This document shows, in pieces, positions 1 through 9,534 of a stretch of 64,000 nt of DNA (position 1 is its first letter; every line of letters begins with the position of its first letter). Both the position numbers and the translations under genes were made by a program. Source of the DNA: Vibrio algarum (GTDB taxonomy: Bacteria; Pseudomonadota; Gammaproteobacteria; Enterobacterales; Vibrionaceae). A model generated the notes under the pieces. That model worked only from the letters and a program-made list of their open reading frames with translations. It was not told where the DNA came from and did no database searches. The DNA lies in NCBI RefSeq assembly GCF_028204155.1, contig NZ_JAQLOI010000001.1:620001-684000 (forward strand). The letters run 5' to 3'.

Positions 1-807
1 TCAGATGCGATGGCTAATTACTACGCTAAACTTGGTAAGTTGGATTACGGTAGAACCCGCTTATGGGGTTCTATTGCTTTTATAGTCGGTTCTACTACAG
101 TTGGTTATCTAATATCACTATATGGCACCGATATGATTGTTCATACTGCGTTAGCAGGAACAGCTGTCGGCCTTCTACTTGCGATGCGAACGCCTAATCC
201 TCCACCCGTGAGCGTTAGCGATGAAGATTCTGTTAGACCTAAATTGCTCGCGTTGATTAAACGACCGGACGTTTTTAGATTTTTAATTTTGCTTTCTCTC
301 ATCCACGGAAGCCATGCAGCCTATTACAGTTTTAGTACTATTTATTGGAAGTCGGTAGGGCATCCAGAAAATGTGATTGGTTACTTATGGAGCATCGGTG
401 TTATTGCCGAGATAACCGTATTTGCAACCAGTAAAAGGTTGTTTAGTAATATGAGTTTAAGAACTATGTTCTTAATAGCTTCAGCAGGGATAGCGCTGCG
501 TTGGGCTTTAACTGCTACGGTGACGGATGTTTGGGGATTAGGTTTAATTCAATTATTGCATGGTGTTACATTTGCTACGGCGCACTTGGCGGCGATTAGA
601 TATATTCAGCGAGCCAACCAAAATGAAATGGTGCCGTTGCAGGCTCTATACAATGCGATTCCTATGGGAGCATTTACAGCAGTAATGACCGCATTGAGTG
701 GTGTAGGCTTTGAAATGTGGGGAGCAAATGTATTCTGGGTGATGTCCCTGATGGGTATTTTAGCGCTCTTCGTTAGGGTCGAGCCTAAAAAAATTAGAGT
801 AGAGTAG
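1..807 (+). CDS. MFS transporter, HcaT-like (3-phenylpropionate permease family), 5' truncated by window edge
   Basis: The reading frame is already open at base 1 (S-D-A before the first ATG at 10), and the text around LGKLDYGRTRLWGSIAFI matches the middle of HcaT/YfiS-type major facilitator proteins, so about the first 110 residues lie outside the window. What is left holds roughly eight hydrophobic segments and a charged central loop, the second half of a 12-helix MFS permease of the inner membrane. The family imports small acids such as 3-phenylpropionate in E. coli, but the substrate here cannot be read from sequence. A rho-independent terminator follows. I am confident of the family and not of the substrate. 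Confidence 0.8.
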   Translation, partial: SDAMANYYAKLGKLDYGRTRLWGSIAFIVGSTTVGYLISLYGTDMIVHTALAGTAVGLLLAMRTPNPPPVSVSDEDSVRPKLLALIKRPDVFRFLILLSLIHGSHAAYYSFSTIYWKSVGHPENVIGYLWSIGVIAEITVFATSKRLFSNMSLRTMFLIASAGIALRWALTATVTDVWGLGLIQLLHGVTFATAHLAAIRYIQRANQNEMVPLQALYNAIPMGAFTAVMTALSGVGFEMWGANVFWVMSLMGILALFVRVEPKKIRVE

Positions 808-875
808 AAAAAGGGCTACTTGAGCCACAAATCGAGAGCTAACCACCTGAGAATTAACAATTCTTTAACTACACT

Positions 876-907
876 AAAGCCGGAATCTAATATTCCGGTT
901 TTTTTGT
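876..907 (+). terminator. Rho-independent terminator of the MFS gene
   Basis: CCGGAAT and ATTCCGG form a 7-bp stem around a short loop and are followed by seven T. It separates the transporter from the sensor kinase gene that starts at 935. Confidence 0.8.
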
Positions 908-934
908 CTCTAAAAATCGTTCAAGGAAAGGTCA

Positions 935-3900
935 ATGCAAGGATGGATTGTTGTTCCCGTTACTCTCACCTATCTCGGGATTCTGTTTTTAATCGCTTGG
1001 TACGGTGACAGGCAGACTAAATGGTTGTCCCGTTGGCGTCCGTGGATTTATAGCCTATCTATTGCCGTTTATTGCACATCTTGGACATTTTACGGAACCG
1101 TAGGGCAAGCCAGTAATAATCCGTGGTCATTTCTTCCTATTTATGTTGCTCCTATTTTGGTGTTTGTATTTGGTTGGCGAGTACTAGCGCGACTAATATT
1201 AATAGCAAAAAGAGAGCACATCACATCAATAGCTGATTTTATAGCGGCAAGATACGGAAAATCACAAGGTTTGGCCGTGACGGTTACCTTAATTGCAGTG
1301 GTAGGAATATTACCTTATATCGCTTTGCAATTAAGAGGGATTACGATGGGTCTAGATATTATAGCGCCGGATCTCACCTCTCAATTGGGGTATGAGGATG
1401 GGCATGTATCTTGGTTTGTTGTTGGAGCCTTGGCTGTTTTTACTATTTTATTCGGTACTCGCCATATCGATAATACAGAGCATCATCGCGGTATGATGAT
1501 GGCCGTTGCCTTTGAATCGATAGTAAAACTAGCCGCTTTTTTAGTGGTGGGACTATTTATATTTTATCTCGCATTGAGTAGCCCTGAGATAGAGTTGATC
1601 GATATAGCAATTGAAACCTATGAATCTCCGAATATTCCTGGGTTAGTTATACATACGCTATTAACCATGGCCGCTATCGTCTGTTTGCCTAGACAGTTTC
1701 ACACCATGGTTGTGGAAAATGAGCGAGCACAAGATCTCCATGTTGCAAGAAGGGTATTTCCGACCTATTTGGTTTTAATCGGTTTATTTGTATTACCGAT
1801 TTCTTGGGTTGGGCAAAGCCTTCTAGCCGGAAGCCCGGCCGATGCTTATGTGATCAGCCTGCCACTTTCTGTGGGTGCAAAGGACATCGCACTTTTGGCA
1901 TTCTTAGGCGGAACATCAGCGGCGAGTGGAATGGTAATCGTGTCTACTATTGCCCTTGCTATCATGATGTCTAATGATTTGGTCTTTCCGCTGTTGCTCC
2001 GTAGAATAAAACTTTCAAATCGTACCCATACGCACTTTTCTGGGTTGCTTCTTAATGTTCGTAGAATATTGATATTGCTTATTTTATTTGGTGCTTGGGG
2101 CTTCTATATGGCATTGGATAATATCCGCTCGTTATCCATTATCGGATTGCTGTCTTTCGCTGCTATTGCACAATTTTCTCCAGCGCTTATTGGTGGTATG
2201 TATTGGCGATTAGGCAACAAAAAAGGGGTGTATATTGGTTTGTTGGCTGGCTTTGTTATCTGGTTAGTTACTCTTATGAGTCAGACAGATATGTTAGCAG
2301 GGGACTCAGAGAGTAATTTTTTATTGTGGATTATTCGTCCACCACAGTTTTTAGCCGACTGGTCACTCACCGCATCAGATTGGGGTATGGCATTAAGCGT
2401 TATTGTTAATGCCCTATGCTACGTACTTATCTCGTTAGTAACACGCTCTAGTTTAAGTGAGCGTTTACAATCAGCGGCCTTTGTAGGGACACCTCTACCT
2501 GAAAGCGAAAACATGAGTTTGTATCAAAGCCGAGTGACGGTTTTAGAACTCGAAATGTTGGCAGGAAGATTTGTCGGTCGAACCCGAGCTAGAACGGCTT
2601 TTAATAATTATTGGCGACAAGAAGAGCAGACATTACTCCCTAATCAACAAGCGACATCAGGTTTGATTCGTCATACGGAAAGAGTTCTGGCTGGCGTTTT
2701 TGGAGCGTCATCAGCTAAGTTAGTGCTTACTTCTGCTCTTCAGGGTAAGAATATGCAGTTAGAAGAAGTCGCTACCATTGTAGATGAGGCTTCTGAGTTG
2801 TATGACTTTAGTCGAGGGCTATTACAGGGTGCGATTGAACATATTAGCCAAGGGATTACTGTTGTCGACAAACAACTTAGACTAGTGGCTTGGAATCAAA
2901 GATATTTGGAGTTGTTTGAATTTCCTCCGGGGCTTATTCAGATTGGCAGACCAATAGCGGAAGTCATTCGGCATAATGCTCAGATGGGGCTATGTGGCCC
3001 AGGAGATCCTGAAGAACATGTGCGTAAACGTGTTTACCATCTAGAGTGCGGTACACAACACACTTCTTCGCGTGTTTATCCTGATGGAACGGTTATAGAA
3101 GTGCAGGGGAATCCGATGCCCGGTGGTGGGTTCGTAATGAGTTTTTCCGATATCACCGTTTTCCGTGAGGCAGAAAAAACGCTCAAAGAGGTGAATGAAA
3201 ACCTAGAGTATAGAGTGTTAGAGCGTACTAAAGAGCTTGAATCGCTCAATAAAAGGCTCGTATCCGCAACACAAAGTGCCAATACTGAGTCTCAATCTAA
3301 AACCCGCTTTTTGGCTGCGGTAAGTCATGACCTAATGCAACCACTCAATGCTGCCCGACTTTTTGCATCGTCCCTTTCTGAAGTGGCCAAAGATGGAGAA
3401 ACAAAAAAATTATCTACCCATATAGAAAGCGCTTTGGGGGCTGCGGAAGAGTTGATTGGTGACTTGTTGGATATCTCTAGGCTTGAATCAGGCAAGCTAA
3501 AAACAGATATAAAAGGGTTTAAGCTTAATGAAGTATTAAACAACCTTAATGCGGAATTTAGTGCACTAGCAAAACAACAACACATTGATTTCAAGATGAT
3601 TCCATCCAATCTCATCGTTCATTCTGATCCAAAACTGCTACGTCGTGTTCTGCAAAATTTTTTGACAAATGCATTTCGATATAACCCAAAGGGCAAAGTA
3701 CTGTTGGGTACACGTCGAGTAAACGGTATGGTGAGAATCGAAGTTTGGGATAATGGTGTCGGGATTGCACTGGATAAGCAATCCGAAATCTTTGATGAAT
3801 TCACCCGTGGAGACCCTAGTCATATATCTCAAGGGCTTGGTATTGGGCTTGCTATTTCTAGAGGTATTGCTCGGGTACTAGAGCATGATATTGGGTTACG

Positions 3901-3979
3901 CTCTTGGCCTGATGAAGGTTCGGTTTTTTCAATTACTCTTGAGAGGGGGAATTCGTCGAACCGGTTATCGTGCCTGTAG
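935..3979 (+). CDS. crbS: CrbS-like sensor histidine kinase with SSS-transporter N-terminus (receiver domain split off)
   Basis: A 1014-residue inner-membrane sensor. Residues 1 to about 500 are a sodium:solute symporter-like domain with about 13 membrane segments. A linker follows, then a PAS domain (about 630-740), a short coiled coil (about 743-780), HisKA with the phospho-acceptor His798 in SHDLMQPLNAAR, and HATPase_c with the N box (NFLTNAFRYN) and DNGVGIA and GLGIGLA boxes. This is the architecture of CrbS/CbrA. In V. cholerae CrbS works with CrbR to switch on acs and acetate use. Known CrbS-type proteins are hybrid kinases with a C-terminal receiver. Here that receiver is in another frame (3970-4365), because the frame changes at a G5 run (3945-3949). 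The start at ATG 935 has AAGGAAAGG in front. The symporter and crbR lie nearby, which supports the role. Confidence 0.85.
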   Translation: MQGWIVVPVTLTYLGILFLIAWYGDRQTKWLSRWRPWIYSLSIAVYCTSWTFYGTVGQASNNPWSFLPIYVAPILVFVFGWRVLARLILIAKREHITSIADFIAARYGKSQGLAVTVTLIAVVGILPYIALQLRGITMGLDIIAPDLTSQLGYEDGHVSWFVVGALAVFTILFGTRHIDNTEHHRGMMMAVAFESIVKLAAFLVVGLFIFYLALSSPEIELIDIAIETYESPNIPGLVIHTLLTMAAIVCLPRQFHTMVVENERAQDLHVARRVFPTYLVLIGLFVLPISWVGQSLLAGSPADAYVISLPLSVGAKDIALLAFLGGTSAASGMVIVSTIALAIMMSNDLVFPLLLRRIKLSNRTHTHFSGLLLNVRRILILLILFGAWGFYMALDNIRSLSIIGLLSFAAIAQFSPALIGGMYWRLGNKKGVYIGLLAGFVIWLVTLMSQTDMLAGDSESNFLLWIIRPPQFLADWSLTASDWGMALSVIVNALCYVLISLVTRSSLSERLQSAAFVGTPLPESENMSLYQSRVTVLELEMLAGRFVGRTRARTAFNNYWRQEEQTLLPNQQATSGLIRHTERVLAGVFGASSAKLVLTSALQGKNMQLEEVATIVDEASELYDFSRGLLQGAIEHISQGITVVDKQLRLVAWNQRYLELFEFPPGLIQIGRPIAEVIRHNAQMGLCGPGDPEEHVRKRVYHLECGTQHTSSRVYPDGTVIEVQGNPMPGGGFVMSFSDITVFREAEKTLKEVNENLEYRVLERTKELESLNKRLVSATQSANTESQSKTRFLAAVSHDLMQPLNAARLFASSLSEVAKDGETKKLSTHIESALGAAEELIGDLLDISRLESGKLKTDIKGFKLNEVLNNLNAEFSALAKQQHIDFKMIPSNLIVHSDPKLLRRVLQNFLTNAFRYNPKGKVLLGTRRVNGMVRIEVWDNGVGIALDKQSEIFDEFTRGDPSHISQGLGIGLAISRGIARVLEHDIGLRSWPDEGSVFSITLERGNSSNRLSCL

Positions 3980-4365
3980 TACAACCAGACATTTCGTCAC
4001 TATCGAATGTACGCGTGCTCTGTGTTGATAACGAATTAGAGATACTTTCTGGAATGAGAACGCTATTAGAACGTTGGGGCTGTGATGTTAGGACTGCACG
4101 TGATTTAGTTGAAAGCTTACAACTGATGCAAGACGACTGGAAACCTAATGTCATCTTTTCTGATTATCGTTTAGACAATGATAGGACTGGACTAGAGGTA
4201 TTGCAGCAATGTCGTCTGCGTTTGGGGAATAGTTTCGAAGGTATTATTATTAGTGCAGATAGAACAGAAGAGATGCTGACGGCAATTACGTCTAATGGAT
4301 TTAGTTTTATTGCTAAACCCGTTAAGCCATTAAAGCTTAGAGCGGTACTAAACCGTATTCATTAA
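3970..4365 (+). CDS. Receiver (REC) domain, detached C-terminal part of CrbS
   Basis: 131 residues forming one complete CheY-like receiver: acidic pocket in VLCVDNE, phospho-acceptor Asp65 in FSDYRLD, Ser/Thr switch in ISAD, and Lys in AKPVKP. The GTG start at 3970 overlaps the end of the kinase frame (stop 3977-3979) by ten bases and has no well-placed ribosome binding site; the nearest purine run, GAGGGGG, is about 20 nt away. The frame is open upstream to 3943, right at the G5 run. One extra G would fuse it to the kinase and give a protein of about 1,145 residues, the size I expect for a hybrid CrbS. It is most likely the C-terminus of crbS cut off by a one-base deletion or sequencing error. 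A translationally coupled stand-alone regulator is the alternative. Confidence 0.75.
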   Translation: MPVVQPDISSLSNVRVLCVDNELEILSGMRTLLERWGCDVRTARDLVESLQLMQDDWKPNVIFSDYRLDNDRTGLEVLQQCRLRLGNSFEGIIISADRTEEMLTAITSNGFSFIAKPVKPLKLRAVLNRIH

Positions 4366-4423
4366 TAAAGGTTGTATAGCAATGTTCTAAAAGGTTATAG
4401 CGGCCCTTTTTTCATACAAAAAA

Positions 4424-4455
4424 GAAAGCCGATGCAGCAAACTGCATCGGCTTTC
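4424..4455. terminator. Bidirectional terminator between crbS and the symporter gene
   Basis: GAAAGCCGATGCAG and CTGCATCGGCTTTC form a 14-bp perfect stem around a CAAA loop, with A and T tracts on both sides. It can serve both converging genes. Confidence 0.9.
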
Positions 4456-4475
4456 TTAATCTATTTAATTATAGA

Positions 4476-6179
4476 TTAATGGTCGTGAGCTGCACCCGAA
4501 CCTTTAGGGTAACGGATTGATTCAACCATATCTTGAACATCCTGCGGTACTTCTGCTGTAAACTTGTTCACAACAATTGAAACAATGAAGTTCACACACA
4601 TACCTAGCGTACCGATACCTTCTGGACTGATGCTAAATAACCAGTTTTCAGGCACGTTTGCCGCTGGGTTGATGAACTTGAAGTACACGATGTAAATCGT
4701 AGTAAATGCGATACCAGATAGCATACCTGCAATTGCACCTTCTTTGTTCATCTTCTTATAGAAGATACCCAAGATAATCGCTGGGAAGAAGGATGATGCT
4801 GCTAAGCCAAAGGCAAACGCTACAACCTGTGCTACAAAGCCTGGAGGATTTATACCTAGGTAACCTGCGCAGACTATGGCAAAGAAGGCCGCCATCCTTG
4901 CAGCAAACAACTCTTGTTTATCTGTCATGTTTGGCCTAAATCCTTTCTTCAATAAGTCATGCGATATTGAAGTCGAGATTACTAGTAGTAGACCTGCTGC
5001 TGTTGATAGTGCTGCCGCCAAACCACCAGCGGCTAGTAATGCAACCACCCAGTTTGGAAGTTTAGCCAACTCAGGAGAAGCTAATACAATGATATCTCGG
5101 TTGATCTTCATCTCATTGCGCTCATCGCCAGAGTAGAACATCTTACCATCGCCGTTCTTATCGTCCCATGCTACTAGACCAGTACTTTCCCAGTTTTGAT
5201 ACCATGTTGGAGCTTCTGCTGCTGCGACACCTTGCATATCTGGACCGTTAATCGTCTCAATCATGTTTACACGAGCAAAGGCGGCAACCGCTGGTGCTGT
5301 TGTATAAAGGATAGAGATGAAGATCAAAGCCCAACCAGCAGAGATACGAGCATCAGATACTTTCGGTACAGTAAAGAAGCGAATAATTACGTGAGGTAGA
5401 CCAGCAGTACCAACCATTAGTGCCGCACAGATAAAGAATACGTCAACCATACTCTTCGACCCATCGGTGTAGGCGGTAAAGCCGAGTTCTTGTGTTAATC
5501 CATCAAGTTTGTCTAGTAGGTATACATCGCTGCCTGTCACGGTTGAACCGAATCCAAGTTGTGGAACTGGAGAACCGGTCATCATAAGAGAGGTAAAGAT
5601 TGCTGGAACCATGAAAGCAAAGATAAGTACGCAGTATTGAGCTACTTGAGTATAGGTAATGCCTTTCATTCCGCCTAGTACAGCGTAGAAGAACACCACA
5701 CCCATACCGATGATGATACCCATGTTGATATCAACTTCTAAGAAACGAGCAAATACCACACCGACACCACGCATCTGACCTGCTACATAGGTGAACGATA
5801 CGAAGATTGCACAGAATACTGCTACCATACGAGCCGTTCTAGAGTAGTAACGGTCACCGATAAAATCTGGCACGGTAAATTTACCAAACTTACGTAGGTA
5901 AGGAGCTAGACAAAGAGCAAGTAGTACATAACCACCAGTCCAACCCATTAGATATACACCACCATCGTAACCGATGAATGAGATAATACCCGCCATTGAG
6001 ATAAACGATGCGGCTGACATCCAGTCTGCAGCTGTCGCCATGCCATTTGCTATTGGGTGTACACCACCGCCAGCAACATAAAATTCACTTGTTGAGCCTG
6101 CGCGAGCCCAAATTGCTATGCCGATATATAGCGCAAATGTAATACCGACAAGAATAAACGTCCAAGTTTGAATATCCAT
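4476..6179 (-). CDS. Sodium:solute symporter (VC_2705 / ActP-like), large subunit
   Basis: 567-residue SSS-family permease with about 13 hydrophobic segments, starting MDIQTWTFILVGITFALYIG and carrying the family text FYVAGGGVHPIANGMATAADWMSAASF. The gene directly upstream (6192-6458) encodes a DUF4212 small subunit, the pairing that defines the VC_2705-type symporters. A cytoplasmic extension near residues 300-360 (WDDKNGDGKM) is typical of this subgroup and absent from E. coli ActP. Na+-coupled uptake of acetate or another small carboxylate is likely because the gene sits between crbS and crbR, but that is inference. The last residues are rich in His and Asp (AAHDH). Confidence 0.88.
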   Translation of the reverse strand: MDIQTWTFILVGITFALYIGIAIWARAGSTSEFYVAGGGVHPIANGMATAADWMSAASFISMAGIISFIGYDGGVYLMGWTGGYVLLALCLAPYLRKFGKFTVPDFIGDRYYSRTARMVAVFCAIFVSFTYVAGQMRGVGVVFARFLEVDINMGIIIGMGVVFFYAVLGGMKGITYTQVAQYCVLIFAFMVPAIFTSLMMTGSPVPQLGFGSTVTGSDVYLLDKLDGLTQELGFTAYTDGSKSMVDVFFICAALMVGTAGLPHVIIRFFTVPKVSDARISAGWALIFISILYTTAPAVAAFARVNMIETINGPDMQGVAAAEAPTWYQNWESTGLVAWDDKNGDGKMFYSGDERNEMKINRDIIVLASPELAKLPNWVVALLAAGGLAAALSTAAGLLLVISTSISHDLLKKGFRPNMTDKQELFAARMAAFFAIVCAGYLGINPPGFVAQVVAFAFGLAASSFFPAIILGIFYKKMNKEGAIAGMLSGIAFTTIYIVYFKFINPAANVPENWLFSISPEGIGTLGMCVNFIVSIVVNKFTAEVPQDVQDMVESIRYPKGSGAAHDH

Positions 6180-6191
6180 TTCTTTAGCCTC

Positions 6192-6458
6192 TTAATCTTC
6201 CTGTACGTTATATTTCTTGTCGAGCGCATTCATGCGTGCAACATATATAAAAATCAACACAACGAATGTGTAGATTGAACCTTGTTGAGCAAACCAGAAT
6301 CCTAATTTGAATCCACCAATTTGGATTGTATCTAGTGCGTCTACAAATAAGATTCCAGCGCCATAAGACACTAAGAACCATATCGCTAGCAGTGAGCCCA
6401 TGATCTTTAGGTTTTCCTTCCAGTAGGCTTGAGCGTGATCCGACGATTCGAATGACAT
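6192..6458 (-). CDS. DUF4212 small subunit of sodium:solute symporter
   Basis: 88 residues with two hydrophobic segments (about 20-40 and 53-74), first gene of a two-gene operon with the large symporter subunit 12 bp downstream. DUF4212 proteins occur almost only next to VC_2705-type symporters and are thought to form a small membrane subunit. ATG at 6458 is preceded by a GAAGGAGAA ribosome binding site. No catalytic motif is expected or seen. Confidence 0.88.
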   Translation of the reverse strand: MSFESSDHAQAYWKENLKIMGSLLAIWFLVSYGAGILFVDALDTIQIGGFKLGFWFAQQGSIYTFVVLIFIYVARMNALDKKYNVQED

Positions 6459-6567
6459 TGCCTTCTCCTTCCGTTTAGTTATTGGGTGTTAATAAACTGT
6501 TACGTGATTTAGATTAGCAGTACTCTTGCAAGATCTCAGTGCAACTTTAGTCGGGGGCTGAAACAAG

Positions 6568-6591
6568 AAAACGCCCATATTTAGGGCGTTT
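6568..6591 (-). terminator. Terminator downstream of crbR
   Basis: On the minus strand AAACGCCC and GGGCGTTTT pair around a seven-base AT loop, followed by TCTTGTTT. It lies between the crbR stop and the start of the DUF4212 gene, so the symporter pair has its own promoter in 6459-6570. Confidence 0.75.
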
Positions 6592-6668
6592 ATGATAGGT
6601 AGGTTATAAAAAACAGATGTTAACAGTTTGTTAACTTAGCCTAAGGTCTAATACTCTACACCTAAGGT

Positions 6669-7304
6669 CTAACTTTGCAATTCAAGCTGTTGTAGAAGGA
6701 TAACCGCTTGAGTTCGATTTTGAACTCCGAGCTTACGGAAAATAGCCGTCATATGAGCTTTTATGGTGGCTTCAGATACGCTTAACTCATAGGCAATCTG
6801 CTTATTAAGCAATCCATCTGACAGCATACCAAGTACTTTGTATTGTTGCGGTGTTAACGACGCTAATTTTTCAGCTAGGTCAGTATTCACATTGGCATTT
6901 TTAAGCAGTTCTTCTGGGAAGAAAGGGTCACCGTTTAATACTTGATTTAGAGCAGCAATAAGTGCTCGCATATCACTTGATTTAGGTATAAACCCGAAAG
7001 CACCGTGTGTTTTTACTTGGGCCACAATATTTGGTTCTTCGCTTGCAGATATTACGACAATAGGTAGATCTGGATATTCAGCTCTTAGTTGAATAAGGCC
7101 AGACATTCCATTTGCGCCAGGCATTTTCAGATCGAGTAATAAGAGGTCTGGCTCGGCCTCTTTATCAAGCAGGCTTAGTAAAGCTTCTAGCGAGTCTGCC
7201 TCGAGTAGGTTTGCACCGCTGATCGCCATATGTACTGATTGAAACAATGCATTTCTAAACAGTGGATGGTCATCCGCGATGATAATTGTGTAAGTCGATT
7301 CCAT
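6669..7304 (-). CDS. crbR: CrbR-like response regulator, NarL/LuxR family
   Basis: 211 residues: receiver domain at about 1-125 with DD at 11-12, phospho-acceptor Asp58 in LLLLDLKMPG, and Lys in FIPKSS; then a LuxR-type helix-turn-helix at about 147-205 (LTPQQYKVLGMLSDGLLNKQ, VSEATIKAHMTAIFRKL). In V. cholerae the orthologue CrbR (VC2702, next to dsbD) is the partner of CrbS and activates acs. Both the dsbD neighbour and the sequence fit. Here the sensor gene lies only 2.3 kb away on the other strand, with the symporter operon in between. Confidence 0.85.
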   Translation of the reverse strand: MESTYTIIIADDHPLFRNALFQSVHMAISGANLLEADSLEALLSLLDKEAEPDLLLLDLKMPGANGMSGLIQLRAEYPDLPIVVISASEEPNIVAQVKTHGAFGFIPKSSDMRALIAALNQVLNGDPFFPEELLKNANVNTDLAEKLASLTPQQYKVLGMLSDGLLNKQIAYELSVSEATIKAHMTAIFRKLGVQNRTQAVILLQQLELQS

Positions 7305-7604
7305 GACGTTAAGGGCTCTTTATAATTTAGTTAAATAATAGCTTCAACTAAGTATTGTACGCTTTAGGCCAATGGACAATAATTGTTCGTTAAATTTCTG
7401 AACAGTATCGACTTTTAAGTTTTTTTATTGAAGTTTTATCTGTTGATTGCCTATATAGGATGTAACGAGATAAAAGTCATTAACGTGGAGAATGAATTAG
7501 GGTGCTTTCATCGTGTGAGCATAATTCAATTTTTGCGGTTATACACAATGAATTTATGCCCGATATGTAAATACCCGATGAAAGCCCCTCTGTTTTAAAA
7601 CCAT
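7305..7604. other. 300-bp intergenic region between crbR and dsbD
   Basis: AT-rich, holding the crbR promoter region and the end of dsbD. I see no ORF, no RNA gene and no convincing operator in it. Confidence 0.5.
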
Positions 7605-9419
7605 TTACTTGCCTAAATTTTGAATAGATAAGTGCTCTAGAAATGGTTCAGATTCAACAAACCCAGTTAATCTGGCATTAGAAATATAGTTTCCACGGGC
7701 GTCCCAAAAATCAATGGTTGGTAAGCCCATTACTTTTAGTCGCTTAAATAGCTCGATATCATCGGGTGTGTTTTTTGTTACGTCGGCTTGTAGTAAAACA
7801 AATTCTTTTAACTGGCTCTCGACCCCAGGAGTATGAAAGGTATATTTCTCAAACTCTTTACATGCGACGCACCAATCTGCGTAGAAGTCTAACATCACCG
7901 GTTTGTTAGCTTTATTTGCGAGTACTAGCTGTTGTTCTAACTCATCTACAGAGGTAATACGAGTAAAGCTGACTTGAGGCTGATAGCCGTTTCCTTCTGT
8001 ATCACCAAACCATTGGTTATAAACAGGCATAGCTGAAGCAACTAACCCTAATACAGCAATAACACCGACTAAGCTCTGTTTCCAACCACCAAACTCTAAG
8101 CTATTTTTAACGTGATAAAGCCAACCAAAGGCAACCACACCAAGAATTCCCCATAATGTAATGGCCCATTGCTCTGGAATAATTCGTTCAATTAAAAATA
8201 TAGGCGCCGCGAGAAGAATAAATCCGAATAAGATCTTAACTCTGTCCATCCAAGCACCAGCACGTGGAAGTAACTTATTGCCGAATACAGCAACAATAAT
8301 TAATGGTATACCCATACCTAATCCAAGAGCATAAAGAGCCACGGCTCCGGTTAGTAAATCTCCACTCTGTGCGACGTAAAGTAATGCCCCTGAAAGAGGT
8401 GCTGTCGTACAAGGTGAGCAAACTAGACCAGAAATCGCTCCCATAGCAAAGACACCAAGCAGGTTTCCACCTTTTTGTTTGTTGCTTTGTTGGTTTAACC
8501 ATGTCTGTACGCTAGTAGGCAACTGAATGGTATATAAGCCAAACATAGACATGGCAAGTAAAACAAACAGGACACTTAAACCGATAAGAACGAAGGGGTG
8601 CTGCAGCGCCGCTTGAAATTGAAGCCCTGCAGAAGCGACCACCAAGCCTAATAAGGTATAGGTTAGTGCCATCCCTTGTACATAAACGAATGAAAGTCCG
8701 AACGTTCTTGCTTGGCTTAGTTTCCCACTGCCTAAAACAATACTAGTGAGAATAGGATACATAGGGAAAACACAGGGTGTAAATGCTAAACCAATACCGA
8801 GTGCGAGGAACATAAATGGAGTCCACCAGTTATCAGCTAAGTTGCCTGCCAGTTCTGATTCTTTGCTTAATCGTTGCGTTTTATCCGCCACACTGACTTC
8901 TGATTTCTTGGTGTTGTTTTTAATTGAGTCAATAATAGCGGCTGACGTGTTCGTTTGAGAAAACGGCATGAGATCGATGGTTTTTGTTTCAGGGGGATAG
9001 CAAAAGCCCGCTTTTGCACAACCTTGATATTGAACAATCAGTTTTGCGCTTTCTCCAACAGAAAGCAGTGGTACTTTAATGCTTAACGGTTCGGTGTAGA
9101 TATTAACCGAACCAAAAAATTCATCTTGATAAGGAGAACCATCAACCATATCGAGATCACCAATTTGTGCGTTTTCTGCACTAACGGATAAGCGCTGTTG
9201 GTATAGGTAATAACCTTCCATTACATCCCATTCAAGATGCACGGTTTCACCGATTTGGCTGCCATAAAAAGGGAATGCTTGCTCGACCGTAACAAAATCT
9301 GAATTGTTATTGTTGAATCCACCATTGGAACTCGATGCGCTTGGGCTATTAAAAAGTGCTAAAGCCGAGCCAGAAAAGGAGAGTAATCCGATAAGTATTA
9401 GAGAGAAAAAAGCGCGCAT
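7605..9419 (-). CDS. dsbD: Thiol:disulfide interchange protein DsbD
   Basis: Inner-membrane electron carrier that passes reducing power from cytoplasmic thioredoxin to periplasmic DsbC and DsbG and to cytochrome c maturation. The order of parts is standard: signal peptide (MRAFFSLILIGLL), periplasmic domain with Cys pair in CAKAGFCYPP, membrane domain with about eight helices and the pair in FTPCVFPMYP and SGLVCSPCTTAPL, and a C-terminal thioredoxin domain with WCVAC. All six redox cysteines are present. The frame opens at a TTG at 9428; ATG 9419 gives the better signal peptide. About 604 residues, close to family length. Confidence 0.95.
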   Translation of the reverse strand: MRAFFSLILIGLLSFSGSALALFNSPSASSSNGGFNNNNSDFVTVEQAFPFYGSQIGETVHLEWDVMEGYYLYQQRLSVSAENAQIGDLDMVDGSPYQDEFFGSVNIYTEPLSIKVPLLSVGESAKLIVQYQGCAKAGFCYPPETKTIDLMPFSQTNTSAAIIDSIKNNTKKSEVSVADKTQRLSKESELAGNLADNWWTPFMFLALGIGLAFTPCVFPMYPILTSIVLGSGKLSQARTFGLSFVYVQGMALTYTLLGLVVASAGLQFQAALQHPFVLIGLSVLFVLLAMSMFGLYTIQLPTSVQTWLNQQSNKQKGGNLLGVFAMGAISGLVCSPCTTAPLSGALLYVAQSGDLLTGAVALYALGLGMGIPLIIVAVFGNKLLPRAGAWMDRVKILFGFILLAAPIFLIERIIPEQWAITLWGILGVVAFGWLYHVKNSLEFGGWKQSLVGVIAVLGLVASAMPVYNQWFGDTEGNGYQPQVSFTRITSVDELEQQLVLANKANKPVMLDFYADWCVACKEFEKYTFHTPGVESQLKEFVLLQADVTKNTPDDIELFKRLKVMGLPTIDFWDARGNYISNARLTGFVESEPFLEHLSIQNLGK

Positions 9420-9534
9420 ATAGATCAACTACTAAACCAAGATAAGATGAATATAAGACCGGATAAGGTCTAGGAAGGTTTCATCATACTAGAGAAAATA
9501 TGGAAAAATAGTGAATAAGCTAACATGAGCTAAA

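Noticed and set aside
820..1008. 62-codon ORF before crbS
   Set aside because: Runs through a terminator and into the crbS start in another frame, with no ribosome binding site.
3941..3950. Programmed -1 ribosomal frameshift in crbS
   Set aside because: The site reads AGG-GGG-AAT in the zero frame and is not a proper X-XXY-YYZ heptamer, and no clear stimulatory hairpin follows; a lost base explains it better, given the same pattern in other genes.
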